This document shows, piece after piece, positions 9,005 to 17,600 of a DNA stretch of 27,500 bases. The stretch's first letter is position 1; each line of letters begins with the position of its first letter. The stretch spans positions 890,931-918,430 of the forward strand of contig CAUYUJ010015271.1 in the NCBI GenBank assembly GCA_963575745.1. The letters run 5' to 3'. The notes under the pieces were generated by a model, which had not been told where the DNA came from, did not search any database, and was given only the letters and a program-made list of their open reading frames with translations. This DNA is from Prorocentrum cordatum (lineage: Eukaryota; Sar; Dinophyceae; Prorocentrales; Prorocentraceae). Position numbers and translations under genes: made by a program.

Positions 9005-9110
9005 AAAATAGTCTGGGGACTTTTCTTCTGACTACTGATTGTTTTTGGCGCATGATTTGAGCATGTTTGGGTTATTGTAGTGGCCTCCGGCCAGTGCCGC
9101 CGATCTGGGG
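9005..9110. repeat. Dispersed repeat, copy 1 (GGCGCATGATTTGAGCATG)
   Basis: The copy contains CTTCTGACTACTGATT, then GGCGCATGATTTGAGCATG at 9047, then TTGGGTTATT. It matches the copies at 9557-9725. The right end runs into a GAT microsatellite. Confidence 0.8.
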
Positions 9111-9113
9111 CGC

Positions 9114-9117
<4 letters not shown>

Positions 9118-9181
<64 letters not shown>

Positions 9182-9219
9182 CTGATGATGACGATGACGA
9201 TGACGATGACGACGACGAT

Positions 9220-9269
<50 letters not shown>

Positions 9270-9351
9270 CGACGACGATGATGATGATGGTGGTGATGAT
9301 GATGGTGATGTGACGATGGTGATGGTGATGGTGATGGAGATAGTGATGATC
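9118..9351. repeat. (GAT)n microsatellite
   Basis: About 22 pure GAT units come first. ACGATG, GCT, GACGAC and GGTGAT variants follow up to 9351. The pure left part and degenerate right part suggest polar decay. All frames are homopolymer-like. Confidence 0.95.
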
Positions 9352-9353
9352 CC

Positions 9354-9457
9354 GGCCCTCTCCACCCACCTCCCCTCCTCTCTCCTGTCCCCCCTCCCGC
9401 TTTCTCTTGTCCCCCCCCCCTCTCCTTCCCCCCCCCTTCCTTTCCTGTCCCCCCCCA
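9354..9457. repeat. C/T-rich polypyrimidine tract
   Basis: This is about 100 bp of almost only C and T on the plus strand, with several runs of 6-10 C, between the GAT microsatellite and a copy of the dispersed repeat. No gene was seen. Confidence 0.85.
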
Positions 9458-9458
9458 T

Positions 9459-9725
9459 GATTGGGTTACTTTTGAAGTTTCGTCCAAGATCCGCCTAGGG
9501 GGACATGCCCGAAGGTAGGCGGAGGAAGTGAGGAGGAGGAGGAGGAGGAGGAGGAGATTGGCGCATGATTTGAGCATGTCTAGGTGATTTCTGAAGCCTC
9601 GTCCAAAATCCGCCGAGGGGGACATGTGGGGACGATTCTTCTGACCACTGCTTCTTCATTGGCGCATGATTTGAGCATGCTTGGGTCATTTCTGACGCTT
9701 CGCCCAAAATCCGCCTGTGTGGGAC
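9459..9725. repeat. Dispersed repeat, copies 2-4
   Basis: A partial copy at 9459-9510 reads GTTTCGTCCAAGATCCGCC then GGGGGACATGCCCGA. A (GGA)n run lies at about 9530-9556. Two fuller copies follow, with GGCGCATGATTTGAGCATG at 9560 and 9661, a spacing of 101 bp. The unit is about 100 bp and runs from a TTCTGACCACTG-type start to AAAATCCGCC and GGGAC. A further fragment, AAAATCCGCTTGTAGG then ACATGCCCGACC, lies at about 14970-15000. Confidence 0.8.
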
Positions 9726-9843
9726 GTCGCCCGACCTCACGAGGACGCCGCCGGCGCCTCGGTCGCGGGCTCGCCCCCCGGGGCGCGGGCGTGGAGCACG
9801 GAGGGCATGGCGCGGGACCCAGCGGCGTTCCTGATGCAGGCCG

Positions 9844-10260
9844 CTCCTTCTCCTCCTCCTCCTCCTCCTCCTCCTCCTCCTCCTCCTCCGCTCCTCTCCT
9901 CCTCCTCCTCCTGCTCCGCCTTCTCCTCCTCCTCCTCCTCCTCCTCCTCCTCCTCCTGCTCCTGCTCCTCCCTCCTCCTCCTCCTCCTCCTCCTCCTCCT
10001 CCTCCTCCTCCTCCTCTCCTCCTCCTCCTCCTCCTCCTCCTCCTCCTCCTCCTCCTCCTCCTCCTCCTCCTCCTCCTCCTCCTCCTCCTCCTCCTCCTCC
10101 TCCTCCTCCTCCCTCCTCCTCCTCCTCCTCCTGCCTCCCTCCTGCTCCTCCTCCTCCTCCTCATCATCATCATCATCATCATCAGCAGCATCAGCATCAT
10201 CAGCAGCATCCTCATCCCTCCTCCTCCTCCTCCTCCTCCTCCTCCTCCTCCTCCTCCTCC

Positions 10261-10302
<42 letters not shown>

Positions 10303-10377
10303 CCATCACCATCATCATCATCATCATCATCATCATCCATCATCATCATCATCGTCCATCATCATCATCATCATCAG

Positions 10378-10426
<49 letters not shown>

Positions 10427-10547
10427 GTCATCATCATCATCATCCTGCTCCTCCTCTTCCTCCTCCTCCTCCTTCTCCTGCTCCTCCTCCTCCTCATCAT
10501 CATCAGCATCATCAGCATCATCATCATCATCATCAGCATCATCATCC

Positions 10548-10582
<35 letters not shown>

Positions 10583-10776
10583 GTCATCGTCATCGTCATC
10601 ATCATCAGCATCATCATCATCCTGCTCCTCGTGCTCATCCTCCTCCTGCTCCTCCTCCTCCTCCTCCTGCTCCTCATCATTATCAGCATCAACATCAGCA
10701 TCAGCATCAGCATTATCATCCTCATCATCATCATCAGCAGCAGCATCAGCATCAGCATCATCATCATCAGCATCAG

Positions 10777-10813
<37 letters not shown>

Positions 10814-10869
10814 GTCATCATCGTCATCATCGTCATCATCATCAGCATCAGCATCAGCATCAGCATCAG

Positions 10870-10920
<51 letters not shown>

Positions 10921-11007
10921 GCTGATCGTGTTCCTCCTCCTCCTGCTCCTGCTCCTCCTGCTCGTCCTCATCCCCCTCCTCCTTCTCCTCCTCCTCCTCC
11001 TCCTCTT
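9844..11007. repeat. 1.16-kb trinucleotide tract, CTC then CAT
   Basis: The left part (9844 to about 10160) is nearly pure CTC with scattered CTG and CCT interruptions. From about 10161 blocks of CAT/ATC alternate with CTC blocks, and CAT dominates to about 10922. Variants CAG (from CAT), CGT and ACC are themselves clustered, for example a CATCAG sextet near 10840-10870. The tract ends in CTC/CTG units at 11007. The long poly-Ser, poly-Leu, poly-His, poly-Ile and poly-Asp ORFs are artefacts. Confidence 0.97.
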
Positions 11008-11037
11008 TATGATGTTCCAACCTACTTTAGCCTTGAC

Positions 11038-11164
11038 CGCCAGGAAGAATTCCGAGCACCAAGAAAGTGCCGAAGTTGGAGGGTTTTCTCGTGTCGGGCC
11101 TTGGAGGCGATGCTCGTGTGACACTGTTTCGATACCTGGCTGGGTGCTCGGAATTGTTTTTGGG
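11038..11164. repeat. Short inverted repeat upstream of GTPase exons
   Basis: The left arm contains AGGAAGAATTCCGAGCACCA (about 11041-11060). The right arm contains its near reverse complement, TGGGTGCTCGGAATTGTTTT (about 11141-11160). The arms are about 24 bp and roughly 80 bp apart. It may be a small inverted-repeat element or part of a 5' intron. The arms are too diverged to fix ends or flanking duplications. Confidence 0.55.
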
Positions 11165-11263
11165 ATGTGGTCCTTCAGTGCGATGGGAGCAACACAATGC
11201 AGGCCCTGGACCCCTTCCTGCAGCCTTCCAGTCGGGTGTTGCCAGGAGTGCCCTTGGCTCGAG
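11122..11263 (+). CDS. Possible upstream exon of the GTPase gene
   Basis: The frame starting at 11122, just after a TGA at 11119-11121, stays open. It reads NCFWDVVLQCDGSNTMQALD from about 11152 and then PFLQPSSRVLPGVPLAR up to 11262. If spliced from 11263 (GT at 11264-11265) to 11518 (AG at 11516-11517), the frame joins the main exon with a Gly codon split after its first base. The reasons to suspect it are the inverted-repeat element exactly filling the gap and the frame match. No domain is visible in the peptide. The left end and the true start codon are unknown; dinoflagellate mRNAs are commonly trans-spliced, so a start cannot be read from a promoter. Confidence 0.35.
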
Positions 11264-11270
11264 GTTCTAT

Positions 11271-11511
11271 AGGCCTCCCAGATGGGGTCTGAGGTTCGAT
11301 GTGGACGGAGGATCGCGCCGCACCGCCGATGCAGCGGCGATGCATCGGCGATGTGGCTCGATGTGGAGCCCGACTTTCTCCATGCTGGCGTCGCCGGTGC
11401 ATCGCCGACGTCGCCGATGCATCGTCGATGCATCGGCTATTTATCGGAGACGTATCGGCGATGCGGCGCGATCCTACGACCCCATCTACTCGGACCCCGT
11501 CTTGGAGGCCT
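11271..11511. mobile_element. 241-bp inverted-repeat element, possible introner
   Basis: The two ends are imperfect reverse complements over about 75 bp. The left end runs AGGCCTCC, AGATGGGGTCTGAG, then AGGATCGCGCCGC and on into GCCGATGCA. The right end repeats the same order on the other strand (GCGGCGCGATCC, CTCGGACCCCGTC, GGAGGCCT). The middle is a degenerate GATGCATCGGCGA repeat. A GT lies 7 bp left (11264) and an AG 5 bp right (11516-11517), and both junctions read AG|GT, so the element could be removed as an intron of 254 nt. Whether it is spliced is not shown. The main downstream frame also happens to read through it. Confidence 0.6.
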
Positions 11512-11517
11512 CTGAAG

Positions 11518-13605
11518 GTATTCCCAGCCTTCCGCTGCATGTCGGAGCCCCGTGGGGCCCTCTGGGCCTCGTGAGGGGTGCTCTGGGGGCCGTGAGTGCC
11601 TCCCTCGAAGGCTTGGGGACACCTTGCGCCAGGGCCGCTTCAGGCAACACCCGGTCCAGCAGCGCGGTGCGGGACCAGGTCCGCAATTTGGTATCGAAGA
11701 CCATGCAGGTCACGGAGGCGAGGGCGCGGTCGTCCGCCGAGGCGGAACGGTCGAGGACGCTGGACAGCTTACGAGCGGCGCAGCAGGAGCTGCAGGCCAC
11801 GCAGCTGGAGCTCCAGGCCACCGAGCGCAACCGCGCCGAGTTAGCGGTCTTGCTGGAGGCGACGATCGCCTCCTCGCAGGCTGCCCATGGTGGAGCGGCG
11901 CAGCTGGAGCGCAGCCACTGGGCTGCCATGAGGATCCAGGCGCGGTGGCGGATGTACCGCGCGCGGCTGCGGCAGCACGGCCTGTGGCGCGGGGCGCACG
12001 ACCCCTACGACGCGATCGTGTGTTTCGACTCGCTGTCGTCCACGATAGACGCGGACAATCTCAAGATCAGCATCTTGAAGTGGGCGCATTCTGCATTCGA
12101 GATCGATAAGGCCCAGATGGAGGGGATCCGCATCGTGGCGCATATGGGCTTGTTCGACAAGGGGAAAACATTTTTGATCAACCAGGTGTACGGCAAGAAT
12201 CTGCCGTCTGGCAAGTTGCACGAGACGTCAGGCTTAAGCATAGTCTACGTTCCGAAGTTGCGTTTCCTGGTCATCGACACCAAAGGACTGCAGGCGCCGG
12301 TATCTTACAAGAAGAGGGGCGTCAGGCAGTTGGTGGACGCGAGCCAGACAGAGGTATTCATGTTCGAGTTGGTGTCACGAATCGCCCACTACATTGTCTT
12401 CGTTGTAAACGACTTCACCTGGCCCGAGCAGAGGCACGTGGTGCAGCTTCACCAGAAGTACGTGCAGTCCAAGCGGGAGAACCAGCTCATCGTGCTGCAC
12501 AATTTGCGGACAACGAGGAGCGTCCGCGAGGCGACCGAGCTGTTCTACAAGCAGGTCGCCTCCAAGTACGAGGGCGTGGACAGAGGCGAGCTGGGAGGCC
12601 TGATCTTCACCGTGGACGAGTCCCCCCGCATCCACCACATAGGACTCGCGGAGCAGGGCTCCCCCGCGGGCAACAGGTTCAATCAGAAGAACAAGGCCCA
12701 CCTGCTGCAGCTCCTGGACCAGCTGGAAGGCATCGGCGAGCGTTCCAGGTCCCTCGCAAGCCTCCTCCAGGAGCACTTCGCCCAGCTGCTGCCCGAGTTC
12801 ATATACCTCGAGTCCTCCACGGGCGAGCGGCAGGACGGCTCTGGGCTGGTGGTGCGGATTCAGTTGGAGGAGGCCTCCTCGGCCGCGGGGGTGGGCCTCA
12901 GCGGCCGCCCGGAGCCCGACGCGGAGCGCGACCCGACGCTGTACAGGTCGGTGGGCATGCTGACGCTGCAGGTCCCGGACGACCACGTCGTCCACATGAA
13001 GACCGAGGGGGTGTTCGGGGGGCGGCAAAGAGGGGGGTGATGACTAGGGGGGGTAGATATCATGGCGCGGGCCATGATATTTCCCCAGATTTCATGGCGC
13101 CTCTTCTTATTTCAGTACGTCCCTGGCCCCTCCCCTTGGCCCGCGCACATGCTGGCCATGATTTGCGCCCCCCCTCTTGGACGCCCCCCTCTCAACCGCC
13201 CCCGAGGTGTTCTCGGAGTTTTGCGAGCTGGTCGCGCAGGACGTTACCTTCAAGCCACCACCGCCCAACTTCTACGAGCAGCGCCTGAAGGACAAGCTGG
13301 TCCGGGTGGTCGAGTTCGAGGTGCCTGGTGTCTGGAGGAAGAACATCAAGTTCCGCAAGGGCAACCGCGGCTATTCTGTCAGTATGGTCAGGGCCAAGGA
13401 CGAGTCGCTCGGCGGCTTCGGCGTGTGCAGCAGGTTCCAGGCACCGCGCATCCCGACCGGCGAGTTCGTCTTCGACCTGTTCTTCGACGACGGCATCTGG
13501 GACCTCGACGGCGGCCGAGAGGCCGTCACTCACGAGAACGGAATGTTGCGCGTCCGGCTGAAGCAGGACCTGCAAGGCGAGATCTTCTCTTTGGACGACC
13601 TTTGA
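11518..13605 (+). CDS. P-loop GTPase-like protein with coiled coil, IQ motif and Hsp20-like tail
   Basis: Exon 11518-13010 joins 13207-13605 in phase 0 (intron 13011-13206) and ends with TGA at 13603-13605. Numbering from the codon at 11520, residues about 50-128 are a charged, heptad-like coiled coil (RAAQQELQATQLELQA). Residues 139-149 are an IQ motif (IQARWRMYRAR), the usual calmodulin-binding pattern. Residues 210-217 (GLFDKGKT) fit Walker A, 253-256 (DTKG) fit G3, and 327-331 (HNLRT) stand where G4 would be. That HNL form and the preceding TEVFMFELVSRIAHYIVFVV resemble large GTPases I recall from ciliates. The second exon (FEVPGVWRKNIKF ... GMLRVRLKQD) looks like an Hsp20/CS beta-sandwich, a tail I also associate with that family. 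Third positions are mostly G or C. The start is unresolved: the first Met in this exon is residue 62. Function is unknown; nucleotide-driven remodelling under calcium-calmodulin control would be inference. Confidence 0.8.
13011..13206 (+). other. 196-nt intron with terminal inverted repeats (introner-like)
   Basis: The GT at 13011 and AG at 13205-13206 keep the reading frame. GGTGTTC occurs at 13010-13016 and again at 13206-13212, exactly one intron length apart, as a target-site duplication would. The left arm from 13016 (CGGGGGGCGGCAAAGAGGGG) and the right arm ending at 13204, read in reverse complement (CGGGGGCGGTTGAGAGGGGG), match closely. Similarity continues inward to about 13073 and back to about 13147 (AGGGGGGG, ATCATGGC). 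The left arm ends in a perfect hairpin, ATATCATGGC-GCGG-GCCATGATAT. Stops in the flanking frames (13038-13040 and 13159-13161) require removal. A second acceptor-like TTATTTCAG ends at 13115, but using it would meet the TGA at 13159. Confidence 0.75.
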
Positions 13606-13615
13606 GGTGATATCC

Positions 13616-13842
13616 GGGTTGACCCAACAGGGGGTCTAGCGACAAGGCAGTGGTGCAATAGATTTGGTGCAATAGATTCGCGGGGTTGCAATACATCTGA
13701 GGCGTGCAATACATTCCGGGGCGCAGAAGTATTATTGGATTTTCGCGTGCAGCGCATCACTTGCAATACAAAGCAATACAGTTCTCCAGCCCCAAATCTA
13801 TTGTACCATCCCCTTTCAGCTGGACCCCCTTTTGGGTCACCC
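13616..13842. mobile_element. 227-bp MITE-like element after the GTPase stop codon
   Basis: The left end reads GGGTTGACCCAACAGGGGGT, then CTAGC, and later GGTGCAATAGATTTGG. The right end in reverse complement reads GGGTGACCCAAAAGGGGGTC, then CAGC, and later GGTACAATAGATTTGG. The arms are about 52 bp (13616-13668 and 13790-13842). The interior has four or five degenerate TGCAATA(C/G)AT copies. It starts 11 bp past the TGA, so it probably lies in the 3' untranslated region. No convincing target-site duplication was seen. It has no coding capacity, so it would be non-autonomous. Confidence 0.7.
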
Positions 13843-13980
13843 AAAGAGATGTTCTGGCTTGACGACCGCTGAGGCGGCGCACGGATTCGGAGCGGTCGCC
13901 AGCCACCGCGAGCGCAGTTGGACGTCACATCTGGGTCTCTGCGCCGTCCCGGAGGGAGGCGCGAGGCGCGGGAAGGATGA

Positions 13981-14046
13981 CGAGGAGGAGGAAGAGGAGG
14001 AGGAGGAGGAGGAGGAGGAGGAGGAGGAGGAGGAGGAGGAGGAGGA
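13981..14046. repeat. (GAG)n microsatellite
   Basis: About 22 GAG units with one GAA interruption near the left end. It is the reverse orientation of the CTC tracts seen elsewhere. Confidence 0.95.
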
Positions 14047-14960
14047 TACGACACGATACAGTACAGTGCGACATCGTTGGCAGCAATGAATCCCTGTCCA
14101 CTCCAGCCGCAAGGAGAGGCTCAGCCAAAAACCATTATCTGCCGATGTAGCTCACATGAGCCGGTGAAGCGCCCGCACAGACCGCAGTCCCGTGACGATG
14201 GGGATCGGGCCTGCTGGCGCCGAGGTCCGTGGAGGGCCCACTCTCGGGCCAGATAGCACGCATCTACAGTACCCATAGGTCGTTGAAAGTAGATATTTGT
14301 GGATTCCCAGATTCCAATCTGCTTGAAGCGCCTTCCCACTTCAATGATCGAGTGGCTTCGCCGTTTCCGTCCTCTTTCGGGGGCGTGCGGACACACAATA
14401 TATTTTCAACGCTTTCCTACTTCATGTTTCTACCTACTTGTTCCGACCGATGGGTAGATCTCAAGCAGTGGCGAAGCATCCTGGCTTGCCTATATGCCCA
14501 CCAAAGAATGCTCTAAGAACCTTTGATGGTCTGCACGACATGTTCCAATCATAATAATGGCTGAGACTGTCTTGTTTCCCCACGTCGGCTCTATGCTCTA
14601 AGAACGTTGTTTCTGCTCTCAGAACATATATTGGGGTTATATGAACATTTCGTGGTAGGCCTATGAGAATGCGGGGACAGCCGGCCCCTGCTCAAAGATC
14701 ACTTCTGCCTCCCCTTCCGCTCTCCCGCGGCACGACCTGCGCCCCCTCCCGATCCCCCAACAGAACGATGGAGCCAGGCGCCGGGCTCGAGGCGGCCGTC
14801 TCTCGGAAGCTCAGCCATGCGCTTACGTCGGGCGTGTCCCTCTCCAGGAGGAATATTCAACAATAGTCAAAAAATCGTCAGGCGCCGATGTTTCGTCTAT
14901 GTTTGACAATTTGGGGTATTCTTTGACAAGTTGGTTTTTGGCTAAGGAGGACTATTTGTT
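14047..14960. other. No confident gene
   Basis: Composition is lower in GC than the neighbours. The phrase TGCTCT(A/C)AGAAC occurs at about 14509, 14592 and 14612. TTTGACAA(T/G)TTGG occurs twice near 14910 and 14927. A short frame with Met at about 14768 (MEPGAGLEAAVSRKLSHAL) ends at 14866 with TAG; it has some coding look but is too short to call. Confidence 0.5.
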
Positions 14961-14964
14961 TTTG

Positions 14965-15000
14965 TTTTCAAAATCCGCTTGTAGGAGGACATGCCCGACC
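14965..15000. repeat. Dispersed repeat fragment
   Basis: AAAATCCGCTTGTAGG followed by ACATGCCCGACC resembles the AAAATCCGCC ... GACATGCCCGA part of the repeats at 9459-9725. It lies just beyond the 3' side of the minus-strand retroelement. Confidence 0.5.
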
Positions 15001-15176
15001 TAACCATACGCACCGAGAAAAATCTAGCCTCCGAGCCAGCCTCAAAATTCCAGCATCCGGCTGAAAACCCCACGGCTCAAAGCTTCCATTGCCAGACTCT
15101 TGGGAACCCCGAGTCAAAAAAAAGGCCTCAGACCTAGAAAAACCTCGATCCCTCCTCACACTGGCAGGCGGCCGTC

Positions 15177-16436
15177 CTACTTCAGCTTCTCGAGAAGCTT
15201 GGCAGCCTCCCTGCCCGGTGGGCCCCTCGGCTGCGGACCCACTTTGCGGACGCCACCCGTCGTCGTCAACGCGCTCAGCACAGCCGCCTCGAGCTTGTGC
15301 CACTCCGTCGAGGAGCACACCGTCGCCCTCACGAACTCGGTGCTGTTCTCCTTCTTTTCTGTGGGGTGGCACCTGCAGTGACGGATCATCTCTGCCACCT
15401 CCTCCAAAGATTTCATGATGATTTCGTCCCAGAATTGCTTGATGTCGTCTCGATGGTGCTCTTTGAGGTCTTCTACTCCGTGGGCCGCCTGCACCATGGC
15501 CTTGAGCACGTGCGGGAAGGGTAGCCCGAGAATCACATCGTGGTTGGAGCCCTTGGTGGAATTGACATGCCTGTGGTACTCGACTCCTGCTGCCACCAGG
15601 GCCTTTGCGATTACCGACCCGCGTGGAACCACACCAGTATGATATACTGCTGCGGTCAGATCTCTTAACTCTGCCAACAATGCCAAGGCCACCAGCACCT
15701 GCACCAATCCTTCGAGCTGCTGCTGGCAGCCGCCTCCCTCTCCCGCCACGTCCTCGATCAGCCGTCCACGGCGGTTCCTTGGAGAGCCCACATGGCCTCG
15801 GACAGCGCCGTGAGTATGAGGTGGCACTTGGGTGATGAGGTGATCGTGAATCCACGATAGATCTTGAGCAACAGAAAACACAGCGTACATCTCAGAGAAG
15901 CAGGCTCCACCACTGATCCCAGGAAAAACGAATCCGAGCAAATACACGAGGACGTGCCAACTGTGAAATAACGTGTCCGTAAGCCGTAGACCTGGCCCCG
16001 ACCATCTCTTTGCAATAAGGACACTGATTAGTAGCCACAGATTCTTGATATCTAGATTCGTTATCCGATGATGTGTCTGCACATGCGTGCACAGCTGTCG
16101 ATGTGTATAAAAGGCCGCCTCACACCTCTCCCCCACCTCCGTCTTCATGAAGCAATTCCAGTTATCCTCCCATTCCTTCTCCTCCAGCCCAGTACGATCT
16201 TGTCTCTGCGCGGGCCTAAGTACACCTATACTCCTCAGTAGTGACACATCAACGCGCGGAAAAGCTTCTTGAGGTTCAGGATCCAGAAACACCCATCCCT
16301 CCCCTCTGTCATACTTATCTCTGAGCTCTTCAAGAAGCCACCGGGCATCCTCTAGGGGTTCCATGGCTTCCAGGTCCTCCAGGATTCGTCTGGCCCACGG
16401 ACTAGCTTCAGAAAGAAGTCGCCTTTGCTGATCCAT
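15177..16436 (-). CDS. C-terminal region of the LINE ORF2, 419-codon open frame
   Basis: This is the longest intact piece of the element. It starts MDQQRRLLSEASPWARRILE, continues with LEDARWLLEELRDKYDRGEG, PRVDVSLLRSIGVLRP and FYTHRQLCTHVQTHHR, and ends GPPGREAAKLLEKLK. Between about 15890 and 16092 another frame reads NQCPYCKEMVGARSTAYGHV, a C-x2-C...H pattern. I infer that the original protein had a Cys/His finger here and that two compensating frameshifts now bypass it. LINE ORF2 proteins often end in such a finger. The last 200 residues look coding (VILGLPFPHVLKAMVQAAHG, IIMKSLEEVAEMIRHCRCHP) but I cannot assign a domain. It is preceded in the same frame by a stop at 16452-16454, so the Met may not be a native start. 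It could instead be a separate host gene. Confidence 0.5.
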   Translation of the reverse strand: MDQQRRLLSEASPWARRILEDLEAMEPLEDARWLLEELRDKYDRGEGWVFLDPEPQEAFPRVDVSLLRSIGVLRPAQRQDRTGLEEKEWEDNWNCFMKTEVGERCEAAFYTHRQLCTHVQTHHRITNLDIKNLWLLISVLIAKRWSGPGLRLTDTLFHSWHVLVYLLGFVFPGISGGACFSEMYAVFSVAQDLSWIHDHLITQVPPHTHGAVRGHVGSPRNRRGRLIEDVAGEGGGCQQQLEGLVQVLVALALLAELRDLTAAVYHTGVVPRGSVIAKALVAAGVEYHRHVNSTKGSNHDVILGLPFPHVLKAMVQAAHGVEDLKEHHRDDIKQFWDEIIMKSLEEVAEMIRHCRCHPTEKKENSTEFVRATVCSSTEWHKLEAAVLSALTTTGGVRKVGPQPRGPPGREAAKLLEKLK

Positions 16437-16451
16437 CGTGGCTTCAGGTTC

Positions 16452-17600
16452 TCAATGTATGTAACCGTCCGAAGTGTGCCGTCCACCGTTGAGCAGGCCT
16501 TCCTGGATCCCTAGGAATAGCTTATAATATACGTAGCCGCCGTACTCTGAGCTCCACTTCCAGAGAAGGCAGTCGCCCGAACTTACGAACCTCATCGTTA
16601 GAGGGAGCTGTGTGCTTGCCTGCCTCCTCCATGTGAGCCCTCCCCCATCGTAGCCCTTTGTGTAATGCCGACCACTAGCGCCTGCAGCGAGCGTAACTGC
16701 ACCTTTCGACGGAAAGAACACCTCCATGCAGTGCGTGACCGTCGACACCACATGCGACAGCAAGAGCATTCGCTTAAGACGATAAGGTGCTCTGGGAAGA
16801 AACCAAAGCTGCCTCAGGGAGTGAAAGGCTCGAATCGTAGCTGTTCTTCTTGCTTTTAGCGCCGCTCCACACACACACACGAGTCAGCCTGGAGTCCCCC
16901 ACAAACTGCGCCCCCGAGTACCGAGCTTGCTGAACCACTTTGCCACGAAAAAACAACCCTCCCCTCCTTGATCGCCGAGTAGCCTTTATGTGAGCCTTCA
17001 CCCACCAAGTACAGCAGCGATACTTGCTTAGAAACATTCTGCGCACAGCCGTCAGCTCCAAGTGCAACTGCGAGCAACTCAGGGGCACGCTGCGCTTTCT
17101 CGACAAGCTCCGACAGCGAGTCTGAGGTCAAGGCAACGTGCAGTCTTAAAAAGGTCGTCGGCATACCGACAGCTGGCCAGATCCGCTGTTCCTTCTCCTT
17201 CCACTTCGACTGGATCCTGACCGATCTTGGCCTCACGCCGCCGCTCAGCGGCGGCGACCTTTGCCTCCCTGTGCCCCGCCAGGGCCGCAGGGGGATGTCC
17301 GTCGCCGCGGTGCGGCTGCTCGAGTCGGAGCAGGGCAGGCACCGCCTCACTTTCGGCCGCTCCCCGCCGATCCCGAAGCTGATAGAGCAGGCCCAGCACG
17401 CACTGGACCGGTCACCTTTACGCTGCCCCGTATCACCCGCTCCCTCGACCAGGGAATGCATTTGTCCCCCATCAGCACAAGCGACAGCAGTCGTTGCACG
17501 GTCCACTCGCTGCTTGGCCTGCGCCTGTACAGCGACATCATACACAAGTCGGCACACGCCTCTCGCAATCGGTTCTGTGCAATGCTTCCAGAAGCGCTGG
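16452..17600 (-). pseudogene. Reverse transcriptase core and thumb of the LINE, frameshifted
   Basis: The catalytic motif CRYADDLF has its YADDL codons at 17151-17165, in the frame of 17399. Immediately downstream the frame of 17557 takes over with LTSDSLSELVEKAQRAPELL and then GADGCAQNVSKQVSLLYLV. The frame of 17106 follows with VVQQARYSGAQFVGDSRL. Finally the frame of 16880 gives GAALKARRTATIRAFHSLRQ, LWFLPRAPYRLKRMLLLSHV and VSTVTHCMEVFF, the usual post-RT region. Upstream, RGSVK and GDRSSAC in adjacent frames near 17430 look like the broken G-x-x-QGDPLS motif. At least three frameshifts are needed. The region 17600-17990 should hold the RT N-terminus but is too degraded to read. Confidence 0.7.

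Noticed and set aside
9584-11272. Plus-strand ORF of 562 codons with Leu, Ile and His runs
   Set aside because: Translation of a trinucleotide microsatellite.
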